Notes: generated from the letters alone by a model not told the origin. Numbered from the stretch's first letter, positions 42,523 to 51,810 are shown. The stretch is 64,000 nt of DNA from an uncultured Christensenella sp. (GCA_949290515.1 CASERZ010000004.1:62001-126000), one strand, 5' to 3'. Numbers and translations are program-made.

Positions 42523-44475
42523 TCACTTGCCCTCCTTTACGGTCTTTTTCTGCGAAGGCTTTTTTGCGGGCGCGGTTTTTGCCGAAGCTTTGTCGCTTGT
42601 CTTTGTTAAGCTCTTTTTAGCGGCAGTCTTCTTTGCTCCCGTAGCTTTCGCTTTGGCCGTCTTTTTTGCGACGGGCACCTTTTCGGCTTTTGCCTCGGGC
42701 GTGCTCTTTACATAGTCGTCAGCATTGTCTGCCGATACTTCAGCTTGAGCGCTCTGCTTATTCTGTGCGTAATAAACTTCCTGATATACGGGATTACGTG
42801 CGAGCAATTCATCGTGAGTACCCATATCGCTTATTTCACCGTTGTTCATAGTAATTATGAGGTCGGCGTCTTGTACGGACGCAACTCTCTGCGCGATTAT
42901 GAATTTGGTAGTGTCGGGTATCTCTTCTCTGAAAGCTTTTCTGATAAGCGCGTCAGTCTTGGTATCTACCGCACTCGTAGAGTCGTCGAGAATAAGCACC
43001 TTAGGCTTTTTGAGTAATGCTCTCGCAATACAAAGCCTTTGCTTTTGTCCGCCCGATACGTTTGTACCGCCTTGCTCTATATACGTATCGTACTTATCGG
43101 GGAAAGTCATTATAAATTCGTGCGCCTGTGCCTGCTTGCACACCCTTATCAAATCCTCGTCGGTAGCGTCGGGATTACCCCATCTGAGGTTTTCCTTGAT
43201 AGTACCCGAGAAAAGTACGTTTTTCTGCAATACTACCGCAACCTGATTACGCAAAGACTCCAAATCGTAGTCCTTGACGTTGACGTCTCCTACGTATACC
43301 GCGCCTTCAGTGGCATCGTACAGTCTGGGTATCAGGTTGACAAGCGAAGTTTTGCTGCTACCCGTACCGCCGAGTATGCCTACCGTCATACCCGATTTTA
43401 CATCGAGATTGACGTTTCTCAAAGCGCAACGCTCAGCCTTAGGGTCGTATTTGAAGCTTACGTTTTCAAATCTCACGTCGCCGTTTTTTACTTCCTTGAC
43501 TGCCTCGCCTTCGGGATTCTTCAAATCGCTCTCTTCTTTCATTACTTCGATTATACGCTTTGTAGAAGTCTTGGATATGGATATCATTACAAGTACCATA
43601 CTGAACATTGTAAGCGACGACAGTATCTGCGCGGCATATACGATAAGCGAAGATATTTCGCTCGAATTGTCATATCCGCTCTGAATACCTACGATTGTAC
43701 CCAAAAAACATATAAGCGTGATTGCCGCCCACATACAGAATTGCATTATAGGCTGAGAAAGAGCGATAATTTTTTCACCCTTCAAAAAGTCCGCTCTTAC
43801 GTCCTCTGCCGCATCGGAAAACTTTTGCTTTTCGTATGTATCTCTCACATAGGACTTGACTACTCTTATGCCCTTTATATTCTCCTGTACAGACTCGTTC
43901 AGCGCATCATACTTCTTGAATACGCGGTTGAAGATAGGGTCTACGCATTTGAAAATTACTGCAAGACTTATTCCCAGAATAGGTATAAGCGCAAGAAAAA
44001 TAAGCGATACCTTAGGATTGATGACAAATGCCATTATCAGCGAAAATACGAGCATTATCGGACATCTTACAGCTACACGCACTATCATCATATATGCGTT
44101 TTGCACGTTTGTTACGTCCGTAGTCATTCTCGTAACAAGACTGGGGGCGGAAAATTTGTCAATGTTGGAGAAGGAAAAATCCTGTATCTTGTAATACATA
44201 TCCTTTCTCAAATTCTTGGCAAATCCTGCCGAAGCCGTCGCCGCATACTTGCCCGCCAGCATACCGAACAACAGTCCGAGTGCCGCCATTACAACAAGTA
44301 TCGCGCTGTAAATCAAGATGTTTTTCAAAGTATTGTCCACTTTGATTACGTCTATCATCTTGACCATATAATAAGGTATCAGACATTCCATCAGCACTTC
44401 GAGAGTAACAAAGAAAGGTGACAACAGCGACTCTCGCTTGTACTCTCTGATGCTCTTAGACAACATTTTTATCAT
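42523..44475 (-). CDS. ABC exporter, first half-transporter, with Lys/Ala-rich tail
   Basis: Export ABC protein, 650 residues. Six transmembrane helices fill about 15-310 and the ATPase domain follows: GGTGSSKTS (a Walker A variant with Ser-Ser for the usual Ser/Ala-Gly), VSGGQKQRLCIARAL and VLILDDSTSAVDTKTD, where Asp replaces the catalytic Glu after Walker B. This makes its own ATP site degenerate, as is common in one half of heterodimeric exporters. The last 60 residues or so (KKTAKAKATGAKKTAAKKSL) are a histone-like basic tail. AGAGG precedes the ATG. It follows the MarR gene by 47 bases and is coupled to the second half-transporter. Confidence 0.9.
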   Translation of the reverse strand: MIKMLSKSIREYKRESLLSPFFVTLEVLMECLIPYYMVKMIDVIKVDNTLKNILIYSAILVVMAALGLLFGMLAGKYAATASAGFAKNLRKDMYYKIQDFSFSNIDKFSAPSLVTRMTTDVTNVQNAYMMIVRVAVRCPIMLVFSLIMAFVINPKVSLIFLALIPILGISLAVIFKCVDPIFNRVFKKYDALNESVQENIKGIRVVKSYVRDTYEKQKFSDAAEDVRADFLKGEKIIALSQPIMQFCMWAAITLICFLGTIVGIQSGYDNSSEISSLIVYAAQILSSLTMFSMVLVMISISKTSTKRIIEVMKEESDLKNPEGEAVKEVKNGDVRFENVSFKYDPKAERCALRNVNLDVKSGMTVGILGGTGSSKTSLVNLIPRLYDATEGAVYVGDVNVKDYDLESLRNQVAVVLQKNVLFSGTIKENLRWGNPDATDEDLIRVCKQAQAHEFIMTFPDKYDTYIEQGGTNVSGGQKQRLCIARALLKKPKVLILDDSTSAVDTKTDALIRKAFREEIPDTTKFIIAQRVASVQDADLIITMNNGEISDMGTHDELLARNPVYQEVYYAQNKQSAQAEVSADNADDYVKSTPEAKAEKVPVAKKTAKAKATGAKKTAAKKSLTKTSDKASAKTAPAKKPSQKKTVKEGK

Positions 44476-44522
44476 AGCTACCTCTTAAAAAATTTTTTAC
44501 TGCATTAATATTGATATAATTA

Positions 44523-44954
44523 TTATATATTCTCTATGTTTCTTTCTATGCGGGCAAGCAAATTCATAAAGGTCTTTGTTTCTTCCCCGCTGAACCCTTC
44601 CGTCAACAACGTCTCCACTCTGTCTATTTCGCTTGCGACTTCTTCGTGTATCTTGCCGCCTTTTTCTGTCAGCACTACGCTTTTCAACCGCGCGTCATCG
44701 GGAGAAGGTCTTCTCTCTATCAACCCGTTTTTCTCCAGATTGTTGAGAAGACTGGTTACGCTGGACTTTCTGATTGCCATCTCTTCTTCAATATCTTTCT
44801 GATATATGGCTTTGTCAGCGTGGTCATACAAAAATCCGAGTATATACCCTCTTCCGCCCCTCAAATCGTACTGCTGAAAAACAGGCAACGAATTGATGTG
44901 CCTCTTGAGTTGATTGGTTAGTGCCCTTATTTCAAAGCCTATAGATTTTTGCAT
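44523..44954 (-). CDS. MarR-family transcriptional regulator
   Basis: Winged-helix repressor of 143 residues. The recognition helices lie in MAIRKSSVTSLLNNLEKNGL and the wing in RRPSPDDARLKSVVLTEKG, both typical of MarR. The start MQKSIGFEIR is used because AAGGCGG precedes it by 6 bases; the open frame begins 18 codons earlier without a ribosome site. It is the first gene of an operon with the two exporter genes and probably represses it through the inverted repeat just upstream of its start. Confidence 0.92.
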   Translation of the reverse strand: MQKSIGFEIRALTNQLKRHINSLPVFQQYDLRGGRGYILGFLYDHADKAIYQKDIEEEMAIRKSSVTSLLNNLEKNGLIERRPSPDDARLKSVVLTEKGGKIHEEVASEIDRVETLLTEGFSGEETKTFMNLLARIERNIENI

Positions 44955-44982
44955 TTTGCCGCCTTCTCGGTGTAAATTTATT

Positions 44983-45002
44983 TTAGTTCGATTTCTAACT
45001 AA
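44983..45002 (-). promoter_or_regulatory. MarR operator candidate
   Basis: Perfect inverted repeat TTAGTT, 8-base spacer, AACTAA, located just downstream of the promoter -10 box, where a bound dimer would block transcription. Confidence 0.7.
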
Positions 45003-45013
45003 TTGCAAGTACT

Positions 45014-45042
45014 ATTATATGAACATAAAAAATTATTGTCAA
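45014..45042 (-). promoter_or_regulatory. Promoter of the marR-exporter operon
   Basis: Leftward perfect TTGACA and TATAAT with a 17-base spacer. Confidence 0.85.
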
Positions 45043-45092
45043 CACTTTTTGAGGGTTTTTTTGTAAAGTTTTATTAAATAATAAATCCTTGA

Positions 45093-45117
45093 AAAACGCA
45101 ACCCTTACAGGTTGCGT
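45093..45117 (-). terminator. Terminator of the DUF6512-like gene
   Basis: Leftward ACGCAACC, 6-base loop, GGTTGCGT followed by TTTTC. Confidence 0.85.
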
Positions 45118-45122
45118 CCAAG

Positions 45123-45632
45123 TCAGTTTTCCACGGGAGGTATAAATATTTTCCAGTCGGGCGGATTGTAGGTAAAAGTCATAAAGCATATTATGATTAC
45201 CGCAATACCGATGACGGATATGAAATTGAGCCACGGTATGCTACGCCTTGTCAACAGCGAATACGATACAAGATATGCCAGAATGACAGATATTACGAAT
45301 ATGGCTATATCTATAAATATTATAGATTTTCCTGCTACTGCGGTATAGCCGTAAAACGCTAAGGGGATAAATAGAATTACGGTAAGCATTGCCATAAAAA
45401 ACGCCGCAAAAAAGTTGCTATGCGCCCTTGCGAACAAACCGTAGAGCAAAAAGCTGATAAAAATAGGGAAAAGAGCGAGTTTGATATGTTCCCATACGCT
45501 TTCGTTTGTCGCAAAAAACAAGCCTACGACATAATTATTGCCCGACCATTCGTAAAAGAAGTGTCCAAGACTTCCCAGTATCAAAGTAAAGAATATACCC
45601 GAAACGGTAAATATCTTTGCAGATTTATTCAT
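45123..45632 (-). CDS. DUF6512-like membrane protein
   Basis: 169 residues from the start with GGAGGG 5 bases upstream. About five hydrophobic segments. GSLGHFFYEWSGNNYVVGLF followed by NESVWEHIKLALFP is the conserved pattern of the DUF6512 family as I remember it, with a Glu-Trp-Glu-His cluster near the membrane face that could be catalytic or bind metal. Function of the family is unknown. It is a single-gene unit ending in a terminator, and its gene runs toward the MarR operon promoter. Confidence 0.75.
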   Translation of the reverse strand: MNKSAKIFTVSGIFFTLILGSLGHFFYEWSGNNYVVGLFFATNESVWEHIKLALFPIFISFLLYGLFARAHSNFFAAFFMAMLTVILFIPLAFYGYTAVAGKSIIFIDIAIFVISVILAYLVSYSLLTRRSIPWLNFISVIGIAVIIICFMTFTYNPPDWKIFIPPVEN

Positions 45633-45765
45633 ACGCCCTCCGATATAAACATAAAAAAACCATGTCCTGTATAAGTATATACTTATTGAACATATTGTAT
45701 TTATGAATATATAAAAAACATCTAAGACCGCAAGCAAACAATTTTTAGAAAATTGAGAAAAATCC

Positions 45766-45794
45766 TTGACAATCAAAGATTTTTACATTAATAT
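45766..45794 (+). promoter_or_regulatory. Promoter of tRNA-Asn
   Basis: TTGACA, 17-base spacer, TAATAT, ending about 20 bases before the tRNA. Confidence 0.7.
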
Positions 45795-45814
45795 AAATAT
45801 GCTTATAGCGAAAT

Positions 45815-45890
45815 GCCCTTATAGCTCAGTCGGTAGAGCATGCGGCTGTTAACCGCAGTGTCATAGGTTCGAGTCCTATTGAGGGCGCCA
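45815..45890 (+). tRNA. tRNA-Asn (GTT)
   Basis: 76 bases with encoded CCA. Acceptor GCCCTTA/TGAGGGC, D-arm AGCTCAGTCGGTAGAGCA, anticodon loop CTGTTAA (anticodon GTT), T-arm ATAGGTTCGAGTCCTAT. A terminator follows directly. Confidence 0.97.
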
Positions 45891-45898
45891 TAAAAAAG

Positions 45899-45923
45899 TA
45901 CCACCGCACGGTGGTATTTTTTT
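45899..45923 (+). terminator. Terminator of tRNA-Asn
   Basis: TACCACCG, CA, CGGTGGTA and seven T. Confidence 0.9.
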
Positions 45924-45925
45924 AT

Positions 45926-46184
45926 GCCCTCGAGGACTCGACCTACGACACTCAAGTTTACAGCCCGCTGGCTGTAAACTGGTGAGTGCGTATGAAAAAC
46001 GGTTTAGTAAACCGTTTTTAGCACGAACGGGACAAACTGCCAAAAGCAACAATCTATCCTTATTGTTTCTTTTTGTCCCCGAAGTGTCATAGGTTCGAGT
46101 CCTCGAGCATAGAATACTCCCGCACGAGTTTGTCCCCGAATTGGATTTATACTTGTGTGGTATCGGTTCTCGTCCTCGAGCATA
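45926..46184. repeat. Degenerate copies of the tRNA-Asn 3' half
   Basis: Three fragments resemble the anticodon-to-acceptor part of the adjacent tRNA: an inverted copy at 45926-45968, a direct copy at 46083-46111 (AGTGTCATAGGTTCGAGTCC exact) and a more decayed one at 46155-46184. Between them lie two perfect hairpins (45956-45979, 45995-46019) and repeated GCACGA and TTTGTCCCCGAA words. No integrase is present. The region up to 46426 otherwise holds no gene. Confidence 0.6.
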
Positions 46185-46426
46185 AGAGATTTGCCCCGCA
46201 CGAAAAACCTTATAAATCTTATTAGACTTAAAACAATCTACCAGATATGATTGTATAGGGCTTTGGATAAATCAACTTCCGCCGACACGGTTTTTATAAG
46301 ATTTTATTTTTATATGCAAATTACCCGCAAAACGCTTGCATAAATATTAATATGAATATAAAATATTATTCCAAATCAGTATATAAATACAAAGACAAAG
46401 GCACGGCTTACTTAAAGGTTAAGACA

Positions 46427-47602
46427 ATGCAACAAATAAACAAAACCACCATCGACCAAATAAAGCAAATAACAATCGTAGCTGAAAACTGCGAGAGCTT
46501 TGCCGTGCCCGCCTCGCTCATTCTCGACGCCGATTTTCTTATCCTCGACAAGCGCAATAAATCAGACGATTACCGCACTCAAAGCGGCTATATAAAACTG
46601 GCTAACGAAGCCGCAGACATACCCGAAGGAGAAAACGTCGACGATACGGACAGACATACTCTCGGGGAAAGACTGCTGGGATACTGCGACGTGACTGCCG
46701 TCAACATAATGTTTAAAGACGGTACGTCTTATTATACTTATCTCCCCTATGACCCTCTCGAGGAGAGTATGCACGGGTCGGAGATAGAATTGTCAAATTG
46801 CCCGTCGCTGGAATTTGACGAAAACAACGACTTGCTTCTGCTTTTCGGCGATAAGTCAAAACAATTCAAGCGCGTAGACAACAACTATTCAGACCTTATT
46901 CTCGGCTGGCAAAAAGAATTCGGCAATTTTGCTCCCGATATCATAAAAGGCAGACTTTACGGATTGAATACTTTCGGCAATGACTACAACCGTAAATTCG
47001 ATATTACTTTTAAATCCTGCAACGTCCCCGGCAAAACTCTGCACCTGCGTTTTTTCAACGTTACAGACTGCGACCTGAATATTTCCTTTGACCAGTCGTA
47101 TCTCGATTTGTGTATGTCGCGCACCTCAAACGGCAAGATTTATGTGGATATATTCGGTACCCTAACGTTCTTCTGCTCGTGCGTATGCATCTACGGCTAC
47201 GATTTCGACAGCGATTGCGCCTGCAACAAAGACTATCCCGAAGAGACGTTTTTCAAGGCACTGTACCTCACTCTTCCCGAGGACGTAATGCACGACTTTG
47301 CCCGCTGCGAAAAATACCCCCGCAACGCTCAAGTATATATCGACCACGAAAGAATTCTGCACGCGCTTAAGTGCTATCTTGACGGCTCGCTGACAAAAGA
47401 ATATCTCCATAGCTGGATATACTTTTACAAATCTCTCATTTACGCTTGCGATTATCACAATCAACTTCTTAAGAAAGTCTATGCCGTACTCGATATACTC
47501 TATTATTCTCTTATGTACAATCTTAGCGAAACGGTGTACGAAAAATTCGTCAGCGAAAGTTACGAACAAATCAAATCGCTTATCAGATGCCGCATTAACT
47601 GA
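46427..47602 (+). CDS. Unknown protein, possibly immunity-type
   Basis: 391 residues, soluble, acidic, with many Cys and Tyr in the second half (FFCSCVCIYGYDFDSDCACN). No signal peptide or membrane helix. The C-terminal 90 residues are helical and contain LKCYLDGSLTKEYLHSWIYF, a pattern of the form L-x-YL-x-G-x-(L/I)-(S/T)-x-E-x-x-x-W found in several bacterial toxin-immunity proteins; that link is weak. The start with AAAGG upstream is preferred to an ATG 75 bases earlier with no ribosome site. It lies after the tRNA-derived repeats, which hints at acquisition, but I see no partner toxin. Confidence 0.6.
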   Translation: MQQINKTTIDQIKQITIVAENCESFAVPASLILDADFLILDKRNKSDDYRTQSGYIKLANEAADIPEGENVDDTDRHTLGERLLGYCDVTAVNIMFKDGTSYYTYLPYDPLEESMHGSEIELSNCPSLEFDENNDLLLLFGDKSKQFKRVDNNYSDLILGWQKEFGNFAPDIIKGRLYGLNTFGNDYNRKFDITFKSCNVPGKTLHLRFFNVTDCDLNISFDQSYLDLCMSRTSNGKIYVDIFGTLTFFCSCVCIYGYDFDSDCACNKDYPEETFFKALYLTLPEDVMHDFARCEKYPRNAQVYIDHERILHALKCYLDGSLTKEYLHSWIYFYKSLIYACDYHNQLLKKVYAVLDILYYSLMYNLSETVYEKFVSESYEQIKSLIRCRIN

Positions 47603-47707
47603 CTTTATACGTAGTTTTCGGCTTGTTTTCCGTATAATTATCAGTAATTCTATGATTTATAGACTTCTTCTTCCCCAGCCGCTCTTATCTATAATTTCAA
47701 GACCCCG

Positions 47708-47736
47708 TTGACAGTAGCTTTTCCGTATGTTATAGT
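47708..47736 (+). promoter_or_regulatory. Promoter of the HTH membrane protein
   Basis: TTGACA, 17-base spacer, TATAGT, then GGAGGG before the ATG. Confidence 0.75.
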
Positions 47737-47757
47737 TGAAGTACGGAGGGAAAGAAT

Positions 47758-49155
47758 ATGGCTAATACCTTAGGAAAACAACTCGCCGCTTTGAGAAAAG
47801 AAAAAGGCTATACGCAAAAACAAGTCGCTGAAATGCTCAATATCTCAAACAAGACTTTAAGCAGCTGGGAAGTGGGAAATGCTATGCCCGACCTCGAAAT
47901 GCTGCCTAAAATCGCGGATATATACGGCGTAAGCTGCGACGAATTGCTGAGAGAAAACGTTGAGCCCGACAATGCTTACAACTGTTTTGATAATAACGAT
48001 TACCAATTATCCTATAAGGAAATAAACGAACCGCAAATTAATAGCGACAACGTTCAAACCGCAGAAAATCGCGTAAAGAAAATGAACGCGATTTATGCCG
48101 TGTATATTCTTTTGTATATATTCATTATTCCGCTCACGCTGACCTCGACGGTTTTTGTGGCTTTTTTAATCTTTAAACGCGCATCGACATTATTGCTGGC
48201 ATTGGCTTTTGCGATAGTGGTTCTTGCGCTGTATATTACGGGAATTTCTCTCAACGTCAAGACTTTCAAGCTGTGCGACGACGAATTTCTCGTGACAAAT
48301 TTTAAGCGCATACGCTACAATTTCGCCTTGTCGAATTTATGCATTATTCTGTGCTGTTTTTCATTTGCGTTAATGTCAGGGATTATGCCTTTAAACAGGC
48401 TGTGGTCATTCCTTTTTTATTCGCCTATCTATTTATCCTTCATAGAACTTGTTGCGCTTACTTTTATTTTCGCAGATAAAAAACACAAAATCAGAAAAGC
48501 GCAAGGCGAAGATAAAGAAATATACAAAAAATCCTTAAAGACTTACCGCATTATAAACGCGATTTCAGGAGGCTCGTATTGTTTTGTATTAATAATTATA
48601 GCCATTGTAATAAGCATATTGTGCGTTAAAAGCAATGAAATTAAGCCCTACGAAACATACAACACCTATACCGAAGCTATCGAGCGAATACAGTCTTGCT
48701 CGGATATGAAAAATTACGAAATCATAAAGAAAGATTTCGATTCGGAAAATTCATTAGTCGAGCTATATCTCATACCTAAAAACGGCAACGTACTGTCTGA
48801 ATCCGACGTCAAAAACGACTTCTATAACTACAACTACGAAATAAAAGGCAATACCTTAATCCTAAGGCTCGATTATTTGATTCTCGATACTCCGGACGGC
48901 AAAGTGAGCTATTACGTAGCAAATCCTACTATGCTCAGAGGAGGCAACATCGTAGCCAACGAGGACGGTACCTATTCTATCTATATTGATAAATTAGATT
49001 CAGGACTATCTCAATTCTTCTATATAACGATAGGCGTCATACTCGCATTCGTATTCCTGTCGCTGAGTATCTTGTGCACGATAATCTTCGTAGCCGTCTA
49101 CGACTCAAAATATTATAAAACTCCACGCGGTGTAGCTCTTCAAAAAACCTCCTAG
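47758..49155 (+). CDS. XRE-type HTH regulator fused to a membrane domain
   Basis: 465 residues. The N-terminal XRE domain (GKQLAALRKEKGYTQKQVAE, NISNKTLSSWEVGNAMPDLE, about 1-68) binds DNA. After a linker come hydrophobic segments at about 115-140, 145-165, 185-210, 215-240 and 275-295, then an extracytoplasmic domain of about 130 residues (YNTYTEAIERIQSCSDMKNY to EDGTYSIYIDKL) and a final helix near 425-450. This suggests a one-component sensor that reads an outside or membrane signal and regulates directly. GGAGGG precedes the ATG; a terminator follows. Target genes unknown. Confidence 0.82.
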   Translation: MANTLGKQLAALRKEKGYTQKQVAEMLNISNKTLSSWEVGNAMPDLEMLPKIADIYGVSCDELLRENVEPDNAYNCFDNNDYQLSYKEINEPQINSDNVQTAENRVKKMNAIYAVYILLYIFIIPLTLTSTVFVAFLIFKRASTLLLALAFAIVVLALYITGISLNVKTFKLCDDEFLVTNFKRIRYNFALSNLCIILCCFSFALMSGIMPLNRLWSFLFYSPIYLSFIELVALTFIFADKKHKIRKAQGEDKEIYKKSLKTYRIINAISGGSYCFVLIIIAIVISILCVKSNEIKPYETYNTYTEAIERIQSCSDMKNYEIIKKDFDSENSLVELYLIPKNGNVLSESDVKNDFYNYNYEIKGNTLILRLDYLILDTPDGKVSYYVANPTMLRGGNIVANEDGTYSIYIDKLDSGLSQFFYITIGVILAFVFLSLSILCTIIFVAVYDSKYYKTPRGVALQKTS

Positions 49156-49156
49156 C

Positions 49157-49186
49157 AAAAAGCGGAACGATAAAGTTCCGCTTTTT
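49157..49186 (+). terminator. Terminator after the HTH membrane gene
   Basis: AAAAAGCGGAAC, 6-base loop, GTTCCGCTTTTT; may also work leftward for the GH13 gene. Confidence 0.85.
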
Positions 49187-49222
49187 GTTTACTCTTTCTT
49201 AACGCTATTTGATAACATATTT

Positions 49223-50890
49223 TCAATCAAGCTCGTATACCAACGCTTCGTACTCTCTCAGCGTCATATTGCCGAGTTTGTCGGGAGCGTCGGCATAATT
49301 GGCTAATACGAGTTTGCAATCAGTATACAAAAGTTTGTCGGGCACTTTGAATTTGACACGCTTGTTTTTGTAATTTGCAATCACGAAAACCTTCTTTCCC
49401 TCGTATTCTCTCATGTATGCGAATATACGCTTATCGTCGGGATAAACAAGCTCGAATCCGCCTTTGATAATAACCTCGTTTCCCTTTCTGTATTTGATTG
49501 CCTTGCGATAATAATTGAGAAGGCTGTCTTCACGCTTTTCGCTTTCTTCGACGTTTATTTCAGTGTAGTTTGGATTCACTTTCATCCAAGGCTCGGCCGA
49601 AGAAAATCCCGCATTGATTTGAGCGTTCCACTGCATGGGAGTACGCGCATGGTCTCTCGCGCGCTTGTTCATGACTTTGAGCGCATAAGGCATGAGAATC
49701 GGGCAAATCTTCTTGATGAGTTCGAATACGCGCGTTGCCATAATATCCTTGAATTCGTGCTTTTCGAAATGGCAGTTGGTCATGCCTATTTCCTGCCCCT
49801 GATAGATATAAGGCGTACCTCTCAGAAAGAGCATTGCCGTGGCAAGCGCCATTCCTGCTTGTTCGCGTTTGTCCTTGTAGTTTCCCACAAATCTCGGCAG
49901 ACACCTCGGCTGATCGTGATTTTCGAGATATATAGTGGGCTGGCAGGTCTTGGGAAGTCTCTGCCATCTCGCTATCACCTTCTTGTATTTGGCAAGATTG
50001 AATTTGACGGGCAAAATATCCATCTTGAAATCAATCTGCATATGGTCGAATGAAAATACGCTGTCGAGTTCGCCTACGCTCTCGTCTATACTGTCGGTGG
50101 CGTTGTCGGGAGTAATGCCTATCGCCTCTCCTACCGTCATACTGTCATAGCGCGAAAAACTCCTCTCGTTGAGTTCGTGTATATACTCGTGATAATGAGG
50201 TCCGAGAGTATATCTTTCCTGCCCGATTATAGGAAGTTTTATCTTGCCGTCGGGATAACCCGCCTGCTTTGAGATATAGGTTATTACGTCGCATCTGAAT
50301 CCGTCTACGCCCAAATCAAACCAGTAATTGCATATGTCCGCAACCTCTTGCCTTACCTTGGGATTGTCCCAATTGAGGTCAGGCTGTTTCTTAGAAAAAA
50401 GATGCAAATACCACTCGCCGCTCTCCTTATCGTATTCCCACGCAGGTCCTACGAAATTGGACGTCCAGTTGTTGGGCGGTTTTTTGCCGTTTTTGCCTCT
50501 GCCCTTTTGCCATATGTAATAGTCTCTGTATTCGCTGTCCTTTTTACGGCTCTCGACAAACCACTTGTGCTCGTCGCTCGTATGATTGACTACCAAATCC
50601 ATTATAAGTTTTATTCCGCGCTCGTGCATTCCCTTGACCACATCTTTCCAGTCGTCAAGGGTACCGAATTCGTCCATTATATCCCTGTAATCGCTTATAT
50701 CGTATCCGTTGTCGTCGTTGGGCGATTTGTATACGGGGGACAACCATACCGCATCGACCCCCAGACTTTTTATATAATCCAACTTGGATATAATACCCCT
50801 TATGTCGCCTATACCGTCTCCGTTGCTGTCGCAAAAGCTACGCGGATATATCTGATATATCACAGCATCCTTATACCATCTAGTCTTCAT
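49223..50890 (-). CDS. GH13 alpha-glucosidase (oligo-1,6-glucosidase type)
   Basis: Cytoplasmic glycosidase that releases glucose from short alpha-1,6 or alpha-1,4 oligosaccharides, 555 residues. The start MKTRWYKDAVIYQIYPRSF is preferred, with GGAGG upstream. GH13 regions: DLVVNH (I), GFRCDVI with the nucleophile Asp (II), VGEA with the acid/base Glu (III) and ENHDQPR (IV). The N-terminal DSNGDGIGDIRGI is the usual calcium-binding or domain signature of this subfamily. Exact specificity (isomaltose, trehalose-6-P, maltose) cannot be read safely. It overlaps the 3' end of comFC by 11 bases. Confidence 0.92.
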   Translation of the reverse strand: MKTRWYKDAVIYQIYPRSFCDSNGDGIGDIRGIISKLDYIKSLGVDAVWLSPVYKSPNDDNGYDISDYRDIMDEFGTLDDWKDVVKGMHERGIKLIMDLVVNHTSDEHKWFVESRKKDSEYRDYYIWQKGRGKNGKKPPNNWTSNFVGPAWEYDKESGEWYLHLFSKKQPDLNWDNPKVRQEVADICNYWFDLGVDGFRCDVITYISKQAGYPDGKIKLPIIGQERYTLGPHYHEYIHELNERSFSRYDSMTVGEAIGITPDNATDSIDESVGELDSVFSFDHMQIDFKMDILPVKFNLAKYKKVIARWQRLPKTCQPTIYLENHDQPRCLPRFVGNYKDKREQAGMALATAMLFLRGTPYIYQGQEIGMTNCHFEKHEFKDIMATRVFELIKKICPILMPYALKVMNKRARDHARTPMQWNAQINAGFSSAEPWMKVNPNYTEINVEESEKREDSLLNYYRKAIKYRKGNEVIIKGGFELVYPDDKRIFAYMREYEGKKVFVIANYKNKRVKFKVPDKLLYTDCKLVLANYADAPDKLGNMTLREYEALVYELD

Positions 50891-51665
50891 AATTTTCCTC
50901 CTCAAGGACAAGAGTTTCCCCTTGTAATTTATATCTTGTTGAGGCAAAGGTAAGTCCGTAAACTTCTTTTGCCTTAGCTTTTTTAAGTATGCGAGCAATC
51001 TCGTTGAGAGTGCTGCCTGTAGTCATTACGTCGTCGACGATAAGAATGGTCTTGCCTTTGACGTCTTCTCTTCGAGCAACTTCGTATACGCCGAGTATGT
51101 TTTTCTCTCTTTCCTTTCCCTTTAGCTTCGCTTGCTCGAGATTGTCTACACTTTTGACAACAAGCGTATCGTCGCAAGGAACTTCGACTGCTTTTGACAA
51201 TACCCGCGCCATAACCTCCGCCTGATTATAGCCTCTTGCCTTACGCCTCTTTTCTGTAAGCGGCACGGGGATTATGCAGTCTATCGCAATTGCCGAAAAA
51301 TCTTTTGCGTATCTGTCTATAAGATATGCGGCAAAATATTTGCCAAAGTACTTCTTGCGTCCGAATTTAAGTCCGCGCACCAAATCTTTTGCTTTATCGT
51401 TGTATACCACGCAAGAGCGGGCAAACTCAAATTCTCTCTTATGCTCCTGACACGTAAGACAAAAGTCTGCTTCGTTGTGCTGAAGTCTGCCGCACTTTTT
51501 GCAAATGCTCTCCCCTGTAAACTCTAATTCGCTTTGGCACTTTTCACACAATCCGTAACGCGTTGGTTCGGGCAATTCGTCATCGCAAGCAATGCAGCTG
51601 TACTTGTCTACGAAAATCTCCGACAGCACCTTATCGAAAAAATCTTTTATCTTTTGTCTTTTCAT
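50880..51665 (-). CDS. comFC: ComF-family phosphoribosyltransferase-like protein
   Basis: 261 residues; family linked to DNA uptake and recombination in competent bacteria. Three N-terminal Cys pairs (CIACDDE, CEKC, CKKCGR, CLTC) form zinc sites within about 20-80. The C-terminal phosphoribosyltransferase domain has PVPLTEKRRKARGYNQAEVM and the PRPP motif ILIVDDVMTTGSTLNE near residue 225. No Shine-Dalgarno sequence is present; TATAAT ends 8 bases before the ATG, so the mRNA has at most a base or two of leader. The GH13 gene overlaps its end, an odd pairing in function. Confidence 0.93.
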   Translation of the reverse strand: MKRQKIKDFFDKVLSEIFVDKYSCIACDDELPEPTRYGLCEKCQSELEFTGESICKKCGRLQHNEADFCLTCQEHKREFEFARSCVVYNDKAKDLVRGLKFGRKKYFGKYFAAYLIDRYAKDFSAIAIDCIIPVPLTEKRRKARGYNQAEVMARVLSKAVEVPCDDTLVVKSVDNLEQAKLKGKEREKNILGVYEVARREDVKGKTILIVDDVMTTGSTLNEIARILKKAKAKEVYGLTFASTRYKLQGETLVLEEENYED

Positions 51666-51673
51666 ATATCTAA

Positions 51674-51702
51674 ATTATAACACGCAAAAACAGCTATTTC
51701 AA
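51674..51702 (-). promoter_or_regulatory. Promoter of comFC (leaderless type)
   Basis: Leftward TTGAAA, 17-base spacer, TATAAT, then 8 bases to the ATG. Confidence 0.7.
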
Positions 51703-51810
51703 TATATAATATTAATTAATAAATAACCTATCGTATATAAATATAAAATAAATGTTTTGTGTAGATTTTTATAAGCGGCATTAAATCTTTTTAGCAATTA
51801 TAAAAAAGCA

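Noticed and set aside
43300..43420. Inactivated exporter subunit because of a changed Walker A and an Asp after Walker B
   Set aside because: One degenerate ATP site is normal in heterodimeric exporters; the gene is full length and coupled to its partner.
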